Source: CAZLWA01 sp964563165 (GTDB lineage: Bacteria > CLD3 > SB21). Taken from it: DNA of 64,000 nucleotides. Below are positions 33,982 through 42,701 of this stretch, one piece after another. The notes under the pieces were generated by a model. That model did not search any database. It was given only the letters and a program-made list of their open reading frames with translations, and was not told the DNA's origin. Made by a program: the position numbers and the translations under genes. The number at the start of each line of letters is the position of its first letter. The stretch's first letter is position 1. The stretch lies in the NCBI GenBank assembly GCA_964563165.1, contig CAZLWA010000052.1:11040-75039 (forward strand), read 5' to 3'.

Positions 33982-36887
33982 TATGATTTAAGAAAATACA
34001 GTTTGTGTTCGCAGGCATCATGCCCTTCGTGACATAGCGTTCCCGCCGCGGTTTTCGTGCCGGCATTTTTCAGCAGAATATCTAATTGGCCGCGCATACC
34101 GCCGCCGCCGTCTTTCTTGGTGCTGTCGGGAACGGTGTCGGATTTGTTTTTATCTGTGTCGCCGCCGGTCTTTTCTTCTATGACCTTCGCCTTTTCATCC
34201 TTCGCCTTTTCATCCTTTGCCTTGTCGTCCTTAGCCTTTTCATTTTCCTTCTTCAATTCCATCGAACCGCTTTTCTGTGTTGTATCCGATACGGCTTTGG
34301 CGGTCGAGTCGGTCTTCGCTTTTCCCGTAGAATCCGGTGCGGCATTGGTCTTTAAGGAATCTAATGGTTTCTTGCCCATACCCATGGTATCCGTAATCAC
34401 GACGACATCCGGTACGAGGTCTTTATAATCATACGGGTCGTTTTCCGGTTTTTCCGTCAACTTGAACTGAAAATATTCTTTCTGAAAAAATTGTTGCTGC
34501 GATGAACGCGCTTCCTGCAATTCCTTGTCCTTGATCTCCTGCTCTTTCAGTTTGATCTCTTCTTCGATAGAAATGATCCTGCTTTCGTAATTTTTCTTGC
34601 GCGCAAGCAGTATCTTGTCGATTTGGGCGACGGCCCGCGACACGTCCTTGATCGTCTCGGTTTTCGTCGTGTTGATCACGTAAGTAATATTGTTCCGTCC
34701 GTAACTCGCAAAATCGCCCCACGTATCCAGGTCGACGTAACTTTCAACGGACTCGCTTGAAAAGAGCAAAATCTCATATCGGCTGAGCCGGTAATACAGA
34801 TCCGTCAATTTGTTCTTTTCATATTCCAGTTTGATCGTGATCGACGGCCTGTTACGCTCTTTTGCCGCCGCCATCAGCTGATCGACGTTGGCCAACTGAG
34901 TCTGAATGATTTCTTTTTCTCTCGATATTTTTTCCTTCAAGACGCTCAGCACGCGATTGCGGGACTCGATCTCGCTGATCGAACGCGGTACTTTGTTTAA
35001 AGCGAAATAATTTTGCGTCTCAATGGAAGCCGTTTCATCGTTCAAATCGACCGCGTTGGAGTCGGAACCGCTATACGCGCTTTCCACAAATCGTTCGCCG
35101 CCCACGGCCTGGAATTGATTCAATAAACCGGCCATTTTCTTATTAAGCTGGTCCATTTGTTTTTCGTCCTTCGCCTCCTGAGCGTTCTTTAACTGCCCTT
35201 GCGTAATGCGGATCTCGCTTATCAAACCGGACATCGTTTGATAATAACCGGGCGAACGCGTGGTCTTGCTGTTGGATCGTGTAAAGCCGTTGTTGTCGAT
35301 CGAACGGTCCAGTTTCTTATACGCATTGTCATATTTTCGAAATGCCGCCGTGTCATTTCTTAAGCCCGCGGAATTACGCGCTTCGTGCAACAGGTCCAGA
35401 ATATTCGCAGCCGAGTCTCTTTCGGTGATATATTGGTCGGACAGGTATTTTGCTTCGGTCGCACCGGCAACATAATTATAGGCATCCACGGCTTGCAGCT
35501 CGCGGTCCTTGTCTGAAAGATTCGGGTCCAGCACCTGAATATTTCCAATCAGCGTTTTCGCTTCGAACAAAAGGTCTGATGACGGATACGTGCGAACCAT
35601 CGAATCAACATACGTGCGCGCGGAGTCAATATTATTATCCTTGAACATCGACCAGGCCGAAGCGAGCAGCGACGCATCATGTACTTCCGCGGCTGCGGGA
35701 ATGGATTTCAGGAACGGGTATAGGGCTCTGAATTTTTGTCCGTTCACAGTTTGCTCAAATTTGATCCATGCCGACTTGAGCTGCGACAGATCTTTCAACT
35801 GACGCTGGACCTCCAGGTCGAATTTCTTATTGTTCGCCGTTAAATGAATGACGGTTTGAAGATTTTCCAAAGCTTCGGTGTAAGCGTCCTGATTGGCGTA
35901 ACAATGGGCGATAAGATATATCGCCGGATAATAATAGCGCGACGTGTTGGGGATTTTGCCGAGCGTCGCGGTCGCGGCGGAAAAATCCGAAGTTTTGAAT
36001 TCCGTGATGCCGGTCAGAAAGAAGGCCTGATTATAGGTGATATCGTCATTAAGGTCCGGCGGAACTTTCGCCGCAAATTCGTCGAAATATTTTTGCATTT
36101 TAGTGCGGTCATTCTCCACGTAGGAGATCGCAATAAGCTTGAACAGCGAACGCTTTACGAAAGCAGAAGTCGGAAAGTCGGTGACGGTTTTGAAGAAGTA
36201 CTTCTCTGCGTTGTCAAAATCCTGCATGCGAAAGTAGCTCTGCGCAATGTAATAGAGAATATCGTCCCATTCGGTGAAGTAGGATTTGTAGGTCTCATAG
36301 ACGTCGGTCAATTCCAACACGGCCGTACGGTAATCCTCGTCAATAAAACGGCGGATCGCGATCTTCAACTGGCGGTCGAACAATTGCCGGACGCCTGCAT
36401 TGTCCCCGGAAGTCAATAATTTGCTCCGGACATTCATTGCGTCTATTTTGGTCAACAGGTAGTCCGTCGCGTACAGTTTTTCGTATTCTACATGCAGCGC
36501 ATTTAGTCCCGACGCGCCGGACATGCCCTCCGAAAACTGATTGCTCTTCTTAATCGTCTTAAATTGCTCGGCAAGTATTTTCAATCGCGCTTTGATGGAA
36601 TCGCGTGCACTCGGCGTTTGCCCGGATTCCTTGGCAGTACTTTCGCTTTTCAAAAGGCCTTTGCCTTTTCGATCCTTATATTCAGTGCGTATCACGGAAA
36701 TCAAATCAATAAGAAATTGTTCGTTGTTTAAGTATTGGTAGGCAAATTTTTCATCCAGATTTTGAGCGTATTCCTTTACGCTGATGCTGGTCTCGGATTC
36801 CTGTGCCCATCCGTTCGTTGAAATAACGCATCCCCATACCATCGCTATCCCGACATACCGCACGGCAGGACTTTTCATCATTCGCAT
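33981..36887 (-). CDS. Large periplasmic TPR protein, first gene of the motor operon
   Basis: A 968-residue exported protein. I use the ATG at 36887 because GAGG stands 6 nt upstream and it opens a signal peptide ('SPAVRYVGIAMVWGCVIS', cut near 'NGWAQ'); an ATG 20 codons earlier lacks a ribosome site. TPR units cover about 180-480 ('ILYYIAQSYFRMQDFDNAEKY', 'AIYLIAHCYANQDAYTEAL'); a long coiled coil follows (about 560-830). The tail is low-complexity: Asp/Ser/Thr/Lys-rich and then repeated 'KAKDE', ending in a Cys/His cluster 'CHEGHDACEHK' that could bind a metal. The stop shares one base with the next start. Probably a periplasmic scaffold with the 1734-residue protein. Confidence 0.88.
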   Translation of the reverse strand: MRMMKSPAVRYVGIAMVWGCVISTNGWAQESETSISVKEYAQNLDEKFAYQYLNNEQFLIDLISVIRTEYKDRKGKGLLKSESTAKESGQTPSARDSIKARLKILAEQFKTIKKSNQFSEGMSGASGLNALHVEYEKLYATDYLLTKIDAMNVRSKLLTSGDNAGVRQLFDRQLKIAIRRFIDEDYRTAVLELTDVYETYKSYFTEWDDILYYIAQSYFRMQDFDNAEKYFFKTVTDFPTSAFVKRSLFKLIAISYVENDRTKMQKYFDEFAAKVPPDLNDDITYNQAFFLTGITEFKTSDFSAATATLGKIPNTSRYYYPAIYLIAHCYANQDAYTEALENLQTVIHLTANNKKFDLEVQRQLKDLSQLKSAWIKFEQTVNGQKFRALYPFLKSIPAAAEVHDASLLASAWSMFKDNNIDSARTYVDSMVRTYPSSDLLFEAKTLIGNIQVLDPNLSDKDRELQAVDAYNYVAGATEAKYLSDQYITERDSAANILDLLHEARNSAGLRNDTAAFRKYDNAYKKLDRSIDNNGFTRSNSKTTRSPGYYQTMSGLISEIRITQGQLKNAQEAKDEKQMDQLNKKMAGLLNQFQAVGGERFVESAYSGSDSNAVDLNDETASIETQNYFALNKVPRSISEIESRNRVLSVLKEKISREKEIIQTQLANVDQLMAAAKERNRPSITIKLEYEKNKLTDLYYRLSRYEILLFSSESVESYVDLDTWGDFASYGRNNITYVINTTKTETIKDVSRAVAQIDKILLARKKNYESRIISIEEEIKLKEQEIKDKELQEARSSQQQFFQKEYFQFKLTEKPENDPYDYKDLVPDVVVITDTMGMGKKPLDSLKTNAAPDSTGKAKTDSTAKAVSDTTQKSGSMELKKENEKAKDDKAKDEKAKDEKAKVIEEKTGGDTDKNKSDTVPDSTKKDGGGGMRGQLDILLKNAGTKTAAGTLCHEGHDACEHKLYFLKS
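34185..34244. repeat. Four 15-bp tandem repeats coding for KAKDE
   Basis: Four 15-bp copies on the plus strand (the first two identical, CTTCGCCTTTTCATC) encode the repeated pentapeptide 'KAKDE' in the tail of the large TPR protein. The copy number could vary between strains by slippage without breaking the frame. Confidence 0.85.
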
Positions 36888-37133
36888 AAACGGCCTCGAC
36901 CATTCGTTAAGATTTTTAAAAAAAGACAATACGCCAAACATTGCCATTGGATATCAGGTTGACAGTTGCCGGAAGTGTTGGAATAGATAATTGAACAATT
37001 CCTTCAAATTTAGATTTTTTTAGTTATGAAGTCAAGCTTAAATTTAAGCTTTACAAGAAACAAGCACCCCCGGTTCCGAGGGTTATTTTAGTGGCTTTAC
37101 GCAGGCTTCGTTCCCTTAGGATCCGGAAAAATA

Positions 37134-37706
37134 TCAAAACCATTTGCCGGCCACCGGCGCGGATCGGTATTCGCGGATATAAGGAAAAATACTTTCGGGT
37201 GACGGCGCCAAATAATACAAATTCTGATGATCCCTTTTGGCAAATTTCTTCCGGGAAAGCGAATCAAAAAATTTCATCAGCGGATCGTAAAAATGATTGG
37301 TATTGATGAAGATCACCGGCTTGCAATGAAGCTGCAGTTGCTTGAGCGTAAGCATTTCTAGAATTTCTTCCAGCGTTCCAAACCCGCCCGGCAAAGCAAC
37401 CAGCGCATCCGCGTGCGCTTCCATGACCGCTTTTCGTTCACGCAGGTCTTTGGTCACGATCAGTTCATCCGCCAATTGATAAGCCATGCCTTTGCGGTGA
37501 ATACTTTCCGGAATGACCCCGACCACCCTGCCGCCATGATCGGTCACCGATCGCGCCAACGCGCCCATTAAGCCGACATCCGTTCCGCCGTAAACCAAGG
37601 AACAATTATTTTGTACGATCAATGCTCCCAATGCGACGGCCGTTTCAAAGAAACTTTTATCCACCGCGTCGCTCGAAGAACAATAGACGCAAATTTTTTT
37701 ATTCAT
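37134..37706 (-). CDS. LOG family protein (nucleoside 5'-monophosphate phosphoribohydrolase)
   Basis: A 190-residue protein of usual length for the TIGR00730/LOG family. The Rossmann-like signature motifs are present: 'VYGGTDVGLMGALA' near residue 38 and 'ALPGGFGTLEEI' near residue 104, containing the PGGxGTxxE catalytic and binding motif. Enzymes of this family hydrolyse cytokinin riboside 5'-monophosphate or AMP-like nucleotides to base and ribose 5-phosphate; the physiological substrate in bacteria is often unclear. The start overlaps the agmatinase stop by 4 nt (ATGA), so the two are translationally coupled. Confidence 0.92.
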   Translation of the reverse strand: MNKKICVYCSSSDAVDKSFFETAVALGALIVQNNCSLVYGGTDVGLMGALARSVTDHGGRVVGVIPESIHRKGMAYQLADELIVTKDLRERKAVMEAHADALVALPGGFGTLEEILEMLTLKQLQLHCKPVIFINTNHFYDPLMKFFDSLSRKKFAKRDHQNLYYLAPSPESIFPYIREYRSAPVAGKWF

Positions 37707-38590
37707 TTCATTACCGGCCGGCTAAACGCGTAGCCCATTAGTTTGTAAGTTAATTTTGCCAGAGTGAAATCTGAATGGTGCCAGGGTTTTACGGGCGCCA
37801 ATTCAACGACGTCGAACCCGATAATTTTTTTTGACTCCGCGACTTTGCGCAGTAATTCCACGGTTTCATACCATTGCAGGCCGCCGGGTTCCGGCGTTCC
37901 TGTTGCGGGCAGAATGCCGGGATCGAATCCGTCGCAGTCAATGGTGATATAGACCCGGTCTTTTAACTTGCCAACCACGTCCTCGATCCACCCGGCGCGC
38001 GCATGAATATCTTTTGCGTAATAGGTATCGATCCGATGGTCAACGATGTGCCGCCGTTCTTCGATGCACTGCGCACGGATGCCGACTTGAACGATGCTTT
38101 TATTGAATTCCCAAATTCTTCTCATCACACACGCATGGCTGAACTTCGTGCCTTCGTACGTATCGCGCAAATCGGAGTGCGCATCCAGCTGCAATACGGT
38201 AAAGGTATTGCCCAGCCTCCTGTGAAAAGCCTTCACGATCGGAGAAGAAATCGTGTGCTCTCCGCCGAGGCACACCGGAAATTTTCCGTCGTCTAAAAGC
38301 TTTCCTACCGCCTGCTCAATCACGTTCATCGCTTTCGCGCCCGTCAGGTTTTTGAACGCGATCGGCTTCAACGTCGCGATGCCGAAATCATAAAACGAAT
38401 CCCGATCCAGCTCTTCATCATAATATTCCACGGTCCGGGACGCCTTGATAATCGCAGCCGGACCGTTCTTCGTTCCTTTGCCGTAACTGGTCGTTGCCTC
38501 ATACGGAACGGGCAGCACGGCTATTTTCGCGTCGCGGTAATTGCTGTATTTTTTTTCAATGCCTAGAAAATTATTCGGAACTTTTTCCAC
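37703..38590 (-). CDS. speB: Agmatinase
   Basis: A 295-residue ureohydrolase. The three manganese-binding signatures are intact: 'CLGGEHT' near residue 108, 'LDAHSDLRD' near 136 and 'TIDCDGFDPGILPATGTPEP' near 218. It hydrolyses agmatine to putrescine and urea. The early 'PYEATTSYGKGTKNGP' segment is typical of agmatinase rather than arginase or formimidoylglutamase. Arginine decarboxylase, the enzyme supplying agmatine, is not in the window. It forms a two-gene unit with the LOG-family gene, whose ATG lies inside its stop region. Confidence 0.93.
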   Translation of the reverse strand: MEKVPNNFLGIEKKYSNYRDAKIAVLPVPYEATTSYGKGTKNGPAAIIKASRTVEYYDEELDRDSFYDFGIATLKPIAFKNLTGAKAMNVIEQAVGKLLDDGKFPVCLGGEHTISSPIVKAFHRRLGNTFTVLQLDAHSDLRDTYEGTKFSHACVMRRIWEFNKSIVQVGIRAQCIEERRHIVDHRIDTYYAKDIHARAGWIEDVVGKLKDRVYITIDCDGFDPGILPATGTPEPGGLQWYETVELLRKVAESKKIIGFDVVELAPVKPWHHSDFTLAKLTYKLMGYAFSRPVMK

Positions 38591-38637
38591 GGGCAGAACT
38601 CCTTTGTTTTAAAATAAAAAAGGTTATTATGCGTGTC

Positions 38638-38660
38638 GATTCCGCACGAAAGGCGGAATC
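38638..38660. repeat. Intergenic hairpin between GH57 and agmatinase genes
   Basis: GATTCCGC and GCGGAATC form a perfect 8-bp stem with a 7-nt loop; a second GC-rich palindrome (TGCCGGCA) follows directly. It lies 20 bp after the GH57 stop on the minus strand. There is no U-run, so it may be a repetitive extragenic palindrome or an RNA-end-protecting hairpin. Confidence 0.55.
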
Positions 38661-38679
38661 TGCCGGCACGCCGGAAAAA

Positions 38680-40779
38680 CTACCATAAATATTTATCAAA
38701 ATTCTCGTCCGTAAACTCCATAGTCAGCGGCTGGCGCGACGGTCGCCGCACAATTTCGCGCGCACCCCGGTGAATGGAGATCATGATCTCCAACTTTCGT
38801 TTGGGCTGAATAATACCGTCGTCCCGCCGGATAGCCGCTTCAAAAATTTCATCAAATCGGAATTGACACCCGACGATGCGGCCGCCGCTGACCGAACACG
38901 CCTTCGGCGTAAATTGCAGTATTATTTTTTCTTCCTGCCGCAGCTCCAGCTGAAGAACATGATCGGACTTGAATCTCTCGATCATGGAGTCGGAAAAATC
39001 TATCCTAAAATAAACGTAACTCAGATCGAAGCCGTAATAGACTCTTTCGATCCAATGGTCGGAGATATGCATCGTATCGCCGTCGGAACGCGCGTCGTAT
39101 ACGCCGGCGTCACGCCATTCGTAGAAATGACTCACGCGGCCGTCGATCTTCGGCTGGATCCACGCGGAGGGAGGCTGAAATAGTTTATCCGCCGCCGTCG
39201 TCATGATCGGCGTGGATAATGAGCTCGGCGGCGCCTCCTTCAGGATCTCATATACGCGGATCAGGTGGTAGCGGAAGAGCGAATCAAATTCGGTCTTGTT
39301 ATGCGCGCGGTGATCGTCACCGAACCACCAGAACCAATCACTGCCCTCTGCAATATAAATTTCCTCCCATGCAGATTTTAAAACATCCGGTTCAGCGGGC
39401 GCGTGAGCGGCCAGGAAATCACGGGTTTCCTTAAGATATTGCCAGGCTAAATTTTTTTCCTTGTGGCTTCCGATCCAAATATCAAAATTGTGCCGGATCC
39501 ACGAGCCGGCATGTAAACGGGTGATGCGGGGAAAAGCGTTGCGCTTGGAGATACTCTGTTCCAGGAAACCGCCGATCGTCACCGGTACCACCGTATCGCT
39601 CACGGATAATTTTTCATACAAGAGCCTCAAGAATTTTTGTCCGTTGTCCTCGTAAAATTCCCAGCAGTTCTCGCCGTCCAAAATAATATTCAACACGCAC
39701 GCTTCCGGATCCAGCGATTCCCCGATGAGCGCCGATCGGATCGTTTCCAGGCGTTTCATGAAATCGTTCGCGGCCTCCTCCGCATTCATGGCGGCGTAAG
39801 TAAATCCGATCGCGTCGGACAGCGCGTGATCGCGGAACAAGACGAATAAATCATTGTCCAGGCGGTAAGGCAAACAAATATTTTTTTGTGCGGCCTCCGA
39901 AAAGTCGAGGATCTCCTGGTCCGTCGCGAGCCATTGGATGCCTGCTTCGCCGATAACGCGGGCGGATTCCGCGCTGACGCCGCCTTCCGAGGGCCAGCAT
40001 CCTGCGGGCCTGAAACCGAACAATTTTTCAAAATACATGATTGCTTCGTCCATTTGCCGGCGCGCATCCTCCGGATGCTGAAAACCTACTTCGTTATTTC
40101 CGCTCACGCCGGTGTCGCACAGCAGCGGCAAGATAGGATGATAAAACGGTGTTAAGGATAATTCGATGCGTTGTTCGCGGACCAAGCGACGATAGAGCGG
40201 AATGACCTCCGCCATAATATCGTAATGGCCGCGGATAATGATCTCTTTGTCCGCTTCGGAAAAATTTCCTCCTTTGGCGAATAAAGATTGGAACGGCTCC
40301 TTGGATTTCCAGCTTTCGCCGACCCAGCATAAATTATACCACACTTGCAAATCCGAAATATCCTGATCGGAAAACGGTTCTCCGGATTTTTTTTTCAGGC
40401 AGAGCTCCCGGTAACGCGGATACGGCGCGATCATATGCGTATAATTGGCAAGAAAAAACTGATCCAGAATTTTTTCTTTCTCGGCCTGCGACAGATCGCC
40501 GGGTTTTTTCAGCGTCAGCAGAATAACGTGATCGGCTGCGCGGCGGTCGACGTAATCCTCCATTTGTACCAGCAGCGAAGGAACGAGATTAAAATTTTGT
40601 TTGATTTTCGGAAAATCATCCAGGAGCCTCGGGATATCGTAATAATCCTTGACGGCATGCAACCGCACCCACGGCAACTGATAGATACCACCTCCGTCCG
40701 CCGTACGCGTTTTGTAATACGGCTGGTGCTGGTGCCAGAGGAATGCGACGTTTAATTTTTGAGAAGCCGTCATAGGCAT
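38680..40779 (-). CDS. GH57 family glycoside hydrolase with C-terminal beta domain
   Basis: A 699-residue protein. It opens with the GH57 motif 1 'FLWHQHQPYY'. Further signatures are 'YHPILPLL' (motif 2), 'CWPSEGG' near residue 262 with the presumed nucleophile Glu, and 'LDGENCWEFY' near residue 368 with the presumed acid/base Asp. The last ~150 residues ('YYGFDLSYVYFRIDFSDS') form a beta-sandwich found in amylopullulanase-like members. GH57 enzymes act on alpha-glucans, with alpha-amylase, amylopullulanase or branching activity; which one cannot be told here. No signal peptide, so it is cytoplasmic, probably in storage-glucan turnover. The ATG at 40779 is preceded by GGAGG; a GTG one codon earlier is equally placed. 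Confidence 0.92.
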   Translation of the reverse strand: MPMTASQKLNVAFLWHQHQPYYKTRTADGGGIYQLPWVRLHAVKDYYDIPRLLDDFPKIKQNFNLVPSLLVQMEDYVDRRAADHVILLTLKKPGDLSQAEKEKILDQFFLANYTHMIAPYPRYRELCLKKKSGEPFSDQDISDLQVWYNLCWVGESWKSKEPFQSLFAKGGNFSEADKEIIIRGHYDIMAEVIPLYRRLVREQRIELSLTPFYHPILPLLCDTGVSGNNEVGFQHPEDARRQMDEAIMYFEKLFGFRPAGCWPSEGGVSAESARVIGEAGIQWLATDQEILDFSEAAQKNICLPYRLDNDLFVLFRDHALSDAIGFTYAAMNAEEAANDFMKRLETIRSALIGESLDPEACVLNIILDGENCWEFYEDNGQKFLRLLYEKLSVSDTVVPVTIGGFLEQSISKRNAFPRITRLHAGSWIRHNFDIWIGSHKEKNLAWQYLKETRDFLAAHAPAEPDVLKSAWEEIYIAEGSDWFWWFGDDHRAHNKTEFDSLFRYHLIRVYEILKEAPPSSLSTPIMTTAADKLFQPPSAWIQPKIDGRVSHFYEWRDAGVYDARSDGDTMHISDHWIERVYYGFDLSYVYFRIDFSDSMIERFKSDHVLQLELRQEEKIILQFTPKACSVSGGRIVGCQFRFDEIFEAAIRRDDGIIQPKRKLEIMISIHRGAREIVRRPSRQPLTMEFTDENFDKYLW

Positions 40780-40884
40780 CACCTGAACCCTCCGGCGATT
40801 CCGGCAGAAGTACCCTGATAAATAAAAAATGGATTATCAAATACGCTGTATTCAATAACCCATTTCAAATGAAAAAAATTCTTA

Positions 40885-41619
40885 CTACCCTCCCAGTTCG
40901 TCCAACGCCGTCTTGGCGTCGCGCGCGTACATGGACTCCGGAAATTCCTTCACGACTTTCGCGTACCATTCCCTGGCCTTTTCAGATTGATTGAGAATCT
41001 TATGACAACGCGCCAAGCTCATCATGCCTTCCGCCTTTTGACCGGCCCCGGTAGATTGGCCAATGACTTCCGTGTATTGTTCGGCCGCGTCCTGATATTT
41101 ATTCTGGCCTTCATAACAAGCGGCTATTCCCATCATCGAAGCAATGGTAAACAGCTCATTGTCTCCGTAATCGTCTGCATACGTTTTATACCATTCCAAA
41201 GCAAAATCAAATTGATCCGTATGGTAATATGCGTTGGCCAAATAAAAAGCCGCGATTCCGCCGCCTTTCGTGTGACCGCTGACATGCGCATCTATGAAAT
41301 TGCCGAGCCCTTCGGCTCGCGCCGCGCTGCCGACTTCGTATTCCGCGCAATATTTTTCCAGCCGGCGAATGGCTTCGCGGTAATCGCCGGAAAAATAAAT
41401 TTGCTCGACGGCCGCCAATTTATTGATCGATTCATCGTTGCGGTCACTCCGGTACGAAATATAGCCGTAGACCAGCGCCGCCAGTACCAGGACGCCGGTA
41501 GCTGCCGTCATGAGCTTTTGCTTATGCGTCTGCGCCATTTCGGACGCCGCGGCGATCTTTCCCAACAGTGGATCTTTATGGAGTTCTTTGCGGCTGAATT
41601 TTTTTCTCGGGGTCAACAT
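40885..41619 (-). CDS. Membrane-anchored TPR protein (YfgM-like)
   Basis: A 244-residue protein with a cytoplasmic start of about 35 residues ('PRKKFSRKELHKDPLLGKI'), one membrane helix ('LMTAATGVLVLAALVYGYI', about 36-55) and tetratricopeptide units in the periplasm ('IAAFYLANAYYHTDQFDFAL', 'MMSLARCHKILNQSEKAREW'). This matches the layout of the YfgM/tetratricopeptide-like ancillary family linked to the SecYEG translocon, but such layouts are common and identity is not certain. It is flanked by the GH57 gene and a tRNA gene and seems to have its own transcript. Confidence 0.82.
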   Translation of the reverse strand: MLTPRKKFSRKELHKDPLLGKIAAASEMAQTHKQKLMTAATGVLVLAALVYGYISYRSDRNDESINKLAAVEQIYFSGDYREAIRRLEKYCAEYEVGSAARAEGLGNFIDAHVSGHTKGGGIAAFYLANAYYHTDQFDFALEWYKTYADDYGDNELFTIASMMGIAACYEGQNKYQDAAEQYTEVIGQSTGAGQKAEGMMSLARCHKILNQSEKAREWYAKVVKEFPESMYARDAKTALDELGG

Positions 41620-41724
41620 GCGGTCTTTATTCTCCTAACATATTAAAATAAAATTTTTTTATTCTTATTTCCGGGTGTCCCGATGCATCGAAAAGCGCTT
41701 AAAAAGCCTCCCTCCGATTTAATG

Positions 41725-41798
41725 TGCCCTTGGCGCGACTTGAACGCACGACCAACAGTTTAGGAAACTGCTGCTCTATCCAACTGAGCTACAAGGGC
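41725..41798 (-). tRNA. tRNA-Arg (anticodon CCT)
   Basis: A 74-nt gene folding into a full cloverleaf: acceptor GCCCTTG with CAAGGGC, D-stem GCTC/GAGC, anticodon loop TTCCTAA giving CCT, T-arm GTGCG-TTCAAGT-CGCGC, discriminator A. CCA is not encoded. It lies between the YfgM-like gene and grpE, on the same strand. Confidence 0.95.
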
Positions 41799-41830
41799 TC
41801 ATTTATTTTCTTGCTAATCCCCTTCTCTAA

Positions 41831-41885
41831 CGCACGACCAATCCCGATGTATCGGGACTGCTCTATCCAACTGAGCTACAAGGGC
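41831..41885 (-). pseudogene. Broken tRNA-Arg copy 1
   Basis: Matches tRNA-Arg(CCT) from the 5' acceptor strand through the D-arm to GAGCAG. The anticodon arm is then replaced by TCCCGATACATCGGGA. TTGGTCGTGCGTT of the variable and T region resumes and stops there. The 3' acceptor strand is missing, so it cannot act as a tRNA. Confidence 0.9.
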
Positions 41886-41917
41886 TCATTTATTTTCTTG
41901 CTGATCCTCTTCTCTAA

Positions 41918-41972
41918 CGCACGACCAATCCCGATGTATCGGGACTGCTCTATCCAACTGAGCTACTAGGGC
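41918..41972 (-). pseudogene. Broken tRNA-Arg copy 2
   Basis: Same structure as the copy 87 bp away, including the palindrome in place of the anticodon arm. It has one extra change in the acceptor strand (GCCCTAG instead of GCCCTTG), showing that the copies are drifting. Confidence 0.9.
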
Positions 41973-42101
41973 TCATTTATTTTCTTGCTTATCCTCTTCT
42001 CTAACGCACGATACCTCCCGCTGAATCGGGGCCCGGCGGACGCAGGATATTATGAAAGCGCGCGTAATATAGTTTCCCGGGAGGGAAAACACAAGAAAAA
42101 A

Positions 42102-42647
42102 TTATTTACTCACGATCACTTTGGCGTGACGAATGACTTTATCGTTGAGATAATAACCTCTTTCATGTTCATCCAGAATCGTATTGGGTTCGGAATCCGG
42201 CGCCTCAATCTGCATCAACGCATCGTGCAGGTCCGTGTCGAACTCCGTGCCGACGGACTCCATCGTTTTGAGCCCTCTGTCCATGAGCGCTTTTAAGAAT
42301 TTCTTATAAATAAATTCAAAGCCCTGAACGAACTGTTGGATCTTCGGATCCTCAGAAACCATTTCCTTGGATACCTTCAGCGCGCGCTCCATATCGTCAA
42401 CGACGGGCAGCAGGTCGATGATCAGCTTTTCATTCGCGTTCTGAACGATCTGGGCAAATTCTTTTTGGGTGCGTTTCTTGTAATTCTCGAAATCCGCCAT
42501 CGTGCGCAAGAGCTGATCTTTCAATGCTTCTGCTTCGGAAACGGCCGGCTCTGAAACACCGGCCGAAGCGGTGTCAACGGCATCCGTCATTTCCATGGCA
42601 TCCAGATCCTCCGAATCGGCGGAAGGGCTGTTTTTTTCTTCGCTCAT
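42102..42647 (-). CDS. grpE: Nucleotide exchange factor GrpE
   Basis: A 181-residue protein of normal length. It has an acidic, unstructured start, a long coiled coil ('ALKDQLLRTMADFENYKKRTQ') and the C-terminal beta domain ending in 'GYYLNDKVIRHAKVIVSK', the GrpE signature region. GrpE releases ADP from DnaK and so resets the chaperone cycle. It starts 54 bp after the hrcA stop, the common heat-shock order hrcA-grpE. dnaK and dnaJ, which usually follow, are absent: the tRNA-Arg array comes next. Confidence 0.95.
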   Translation of the reverse strand: MSEEKNSPSADSEDLDAMEMTDAVDTASAGVSEPAVSEAEALKDQLLRTMADFENYKKRTQKEFAQIVQNANEKLIIDLLPVVDDMERALKVSKEMVSEDPKIQQFVQGFEFIYKKFLKALMDRGLKTMESVGTEFDTDLHDALMQIEAPDSEPNTILDEHERGYYLNDKVIRHAKVIVSK

Positions 42648-42701
42648 AAACTCCGAAATTCAAAATTTATTTTTTGAAATAATTTATGTGAACCCGTACG
42701 G

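Larger units (their letters stand above)
41795..42015. repeat. 87-bp tandem repeats containing broken tRNA-Arg copies
   Basis: The period is 87 bp: GGGCTCATTTATTTTCTTGC recurs at 41795, 41882 and 41969, giving two full units and a partial third ending near 42015. Each full unit contains the 5' half of tRNA-Arg(CCT), a 16-bp palindrome and a short piece of the variable/T region. The units lie directly upstream of the intact tRNA (in tRNA orientation), so it is the last member of the array. Confidence 0.92.

Noticed and set aside
34004..34030. c-type cytochrome haem site in 'CHEGHDACEHK'
   Set aside because: There is no CxxCH; the spacing is C-x6-C with His in between, so haem attachment is not supported.
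37050..37080. GC-rich hairpin (ACCCCCGGTTCCGAGGGT) between LOG and TPR genes
   Set aside because: It needs either a 2-nt loop or a short stem with a G-U pair and has no U-run on either strand, so I do not call a terminator.
41724..41969. Plus-strand open frame of 81 codons with internal repeats ('CSIQLSYKGSFIFLL')
   Set aside because: It is the antisense of the tRNA-Arg gene and its two broken copies; the repeated peptide only mirrors the 87-bp DNA repeat.
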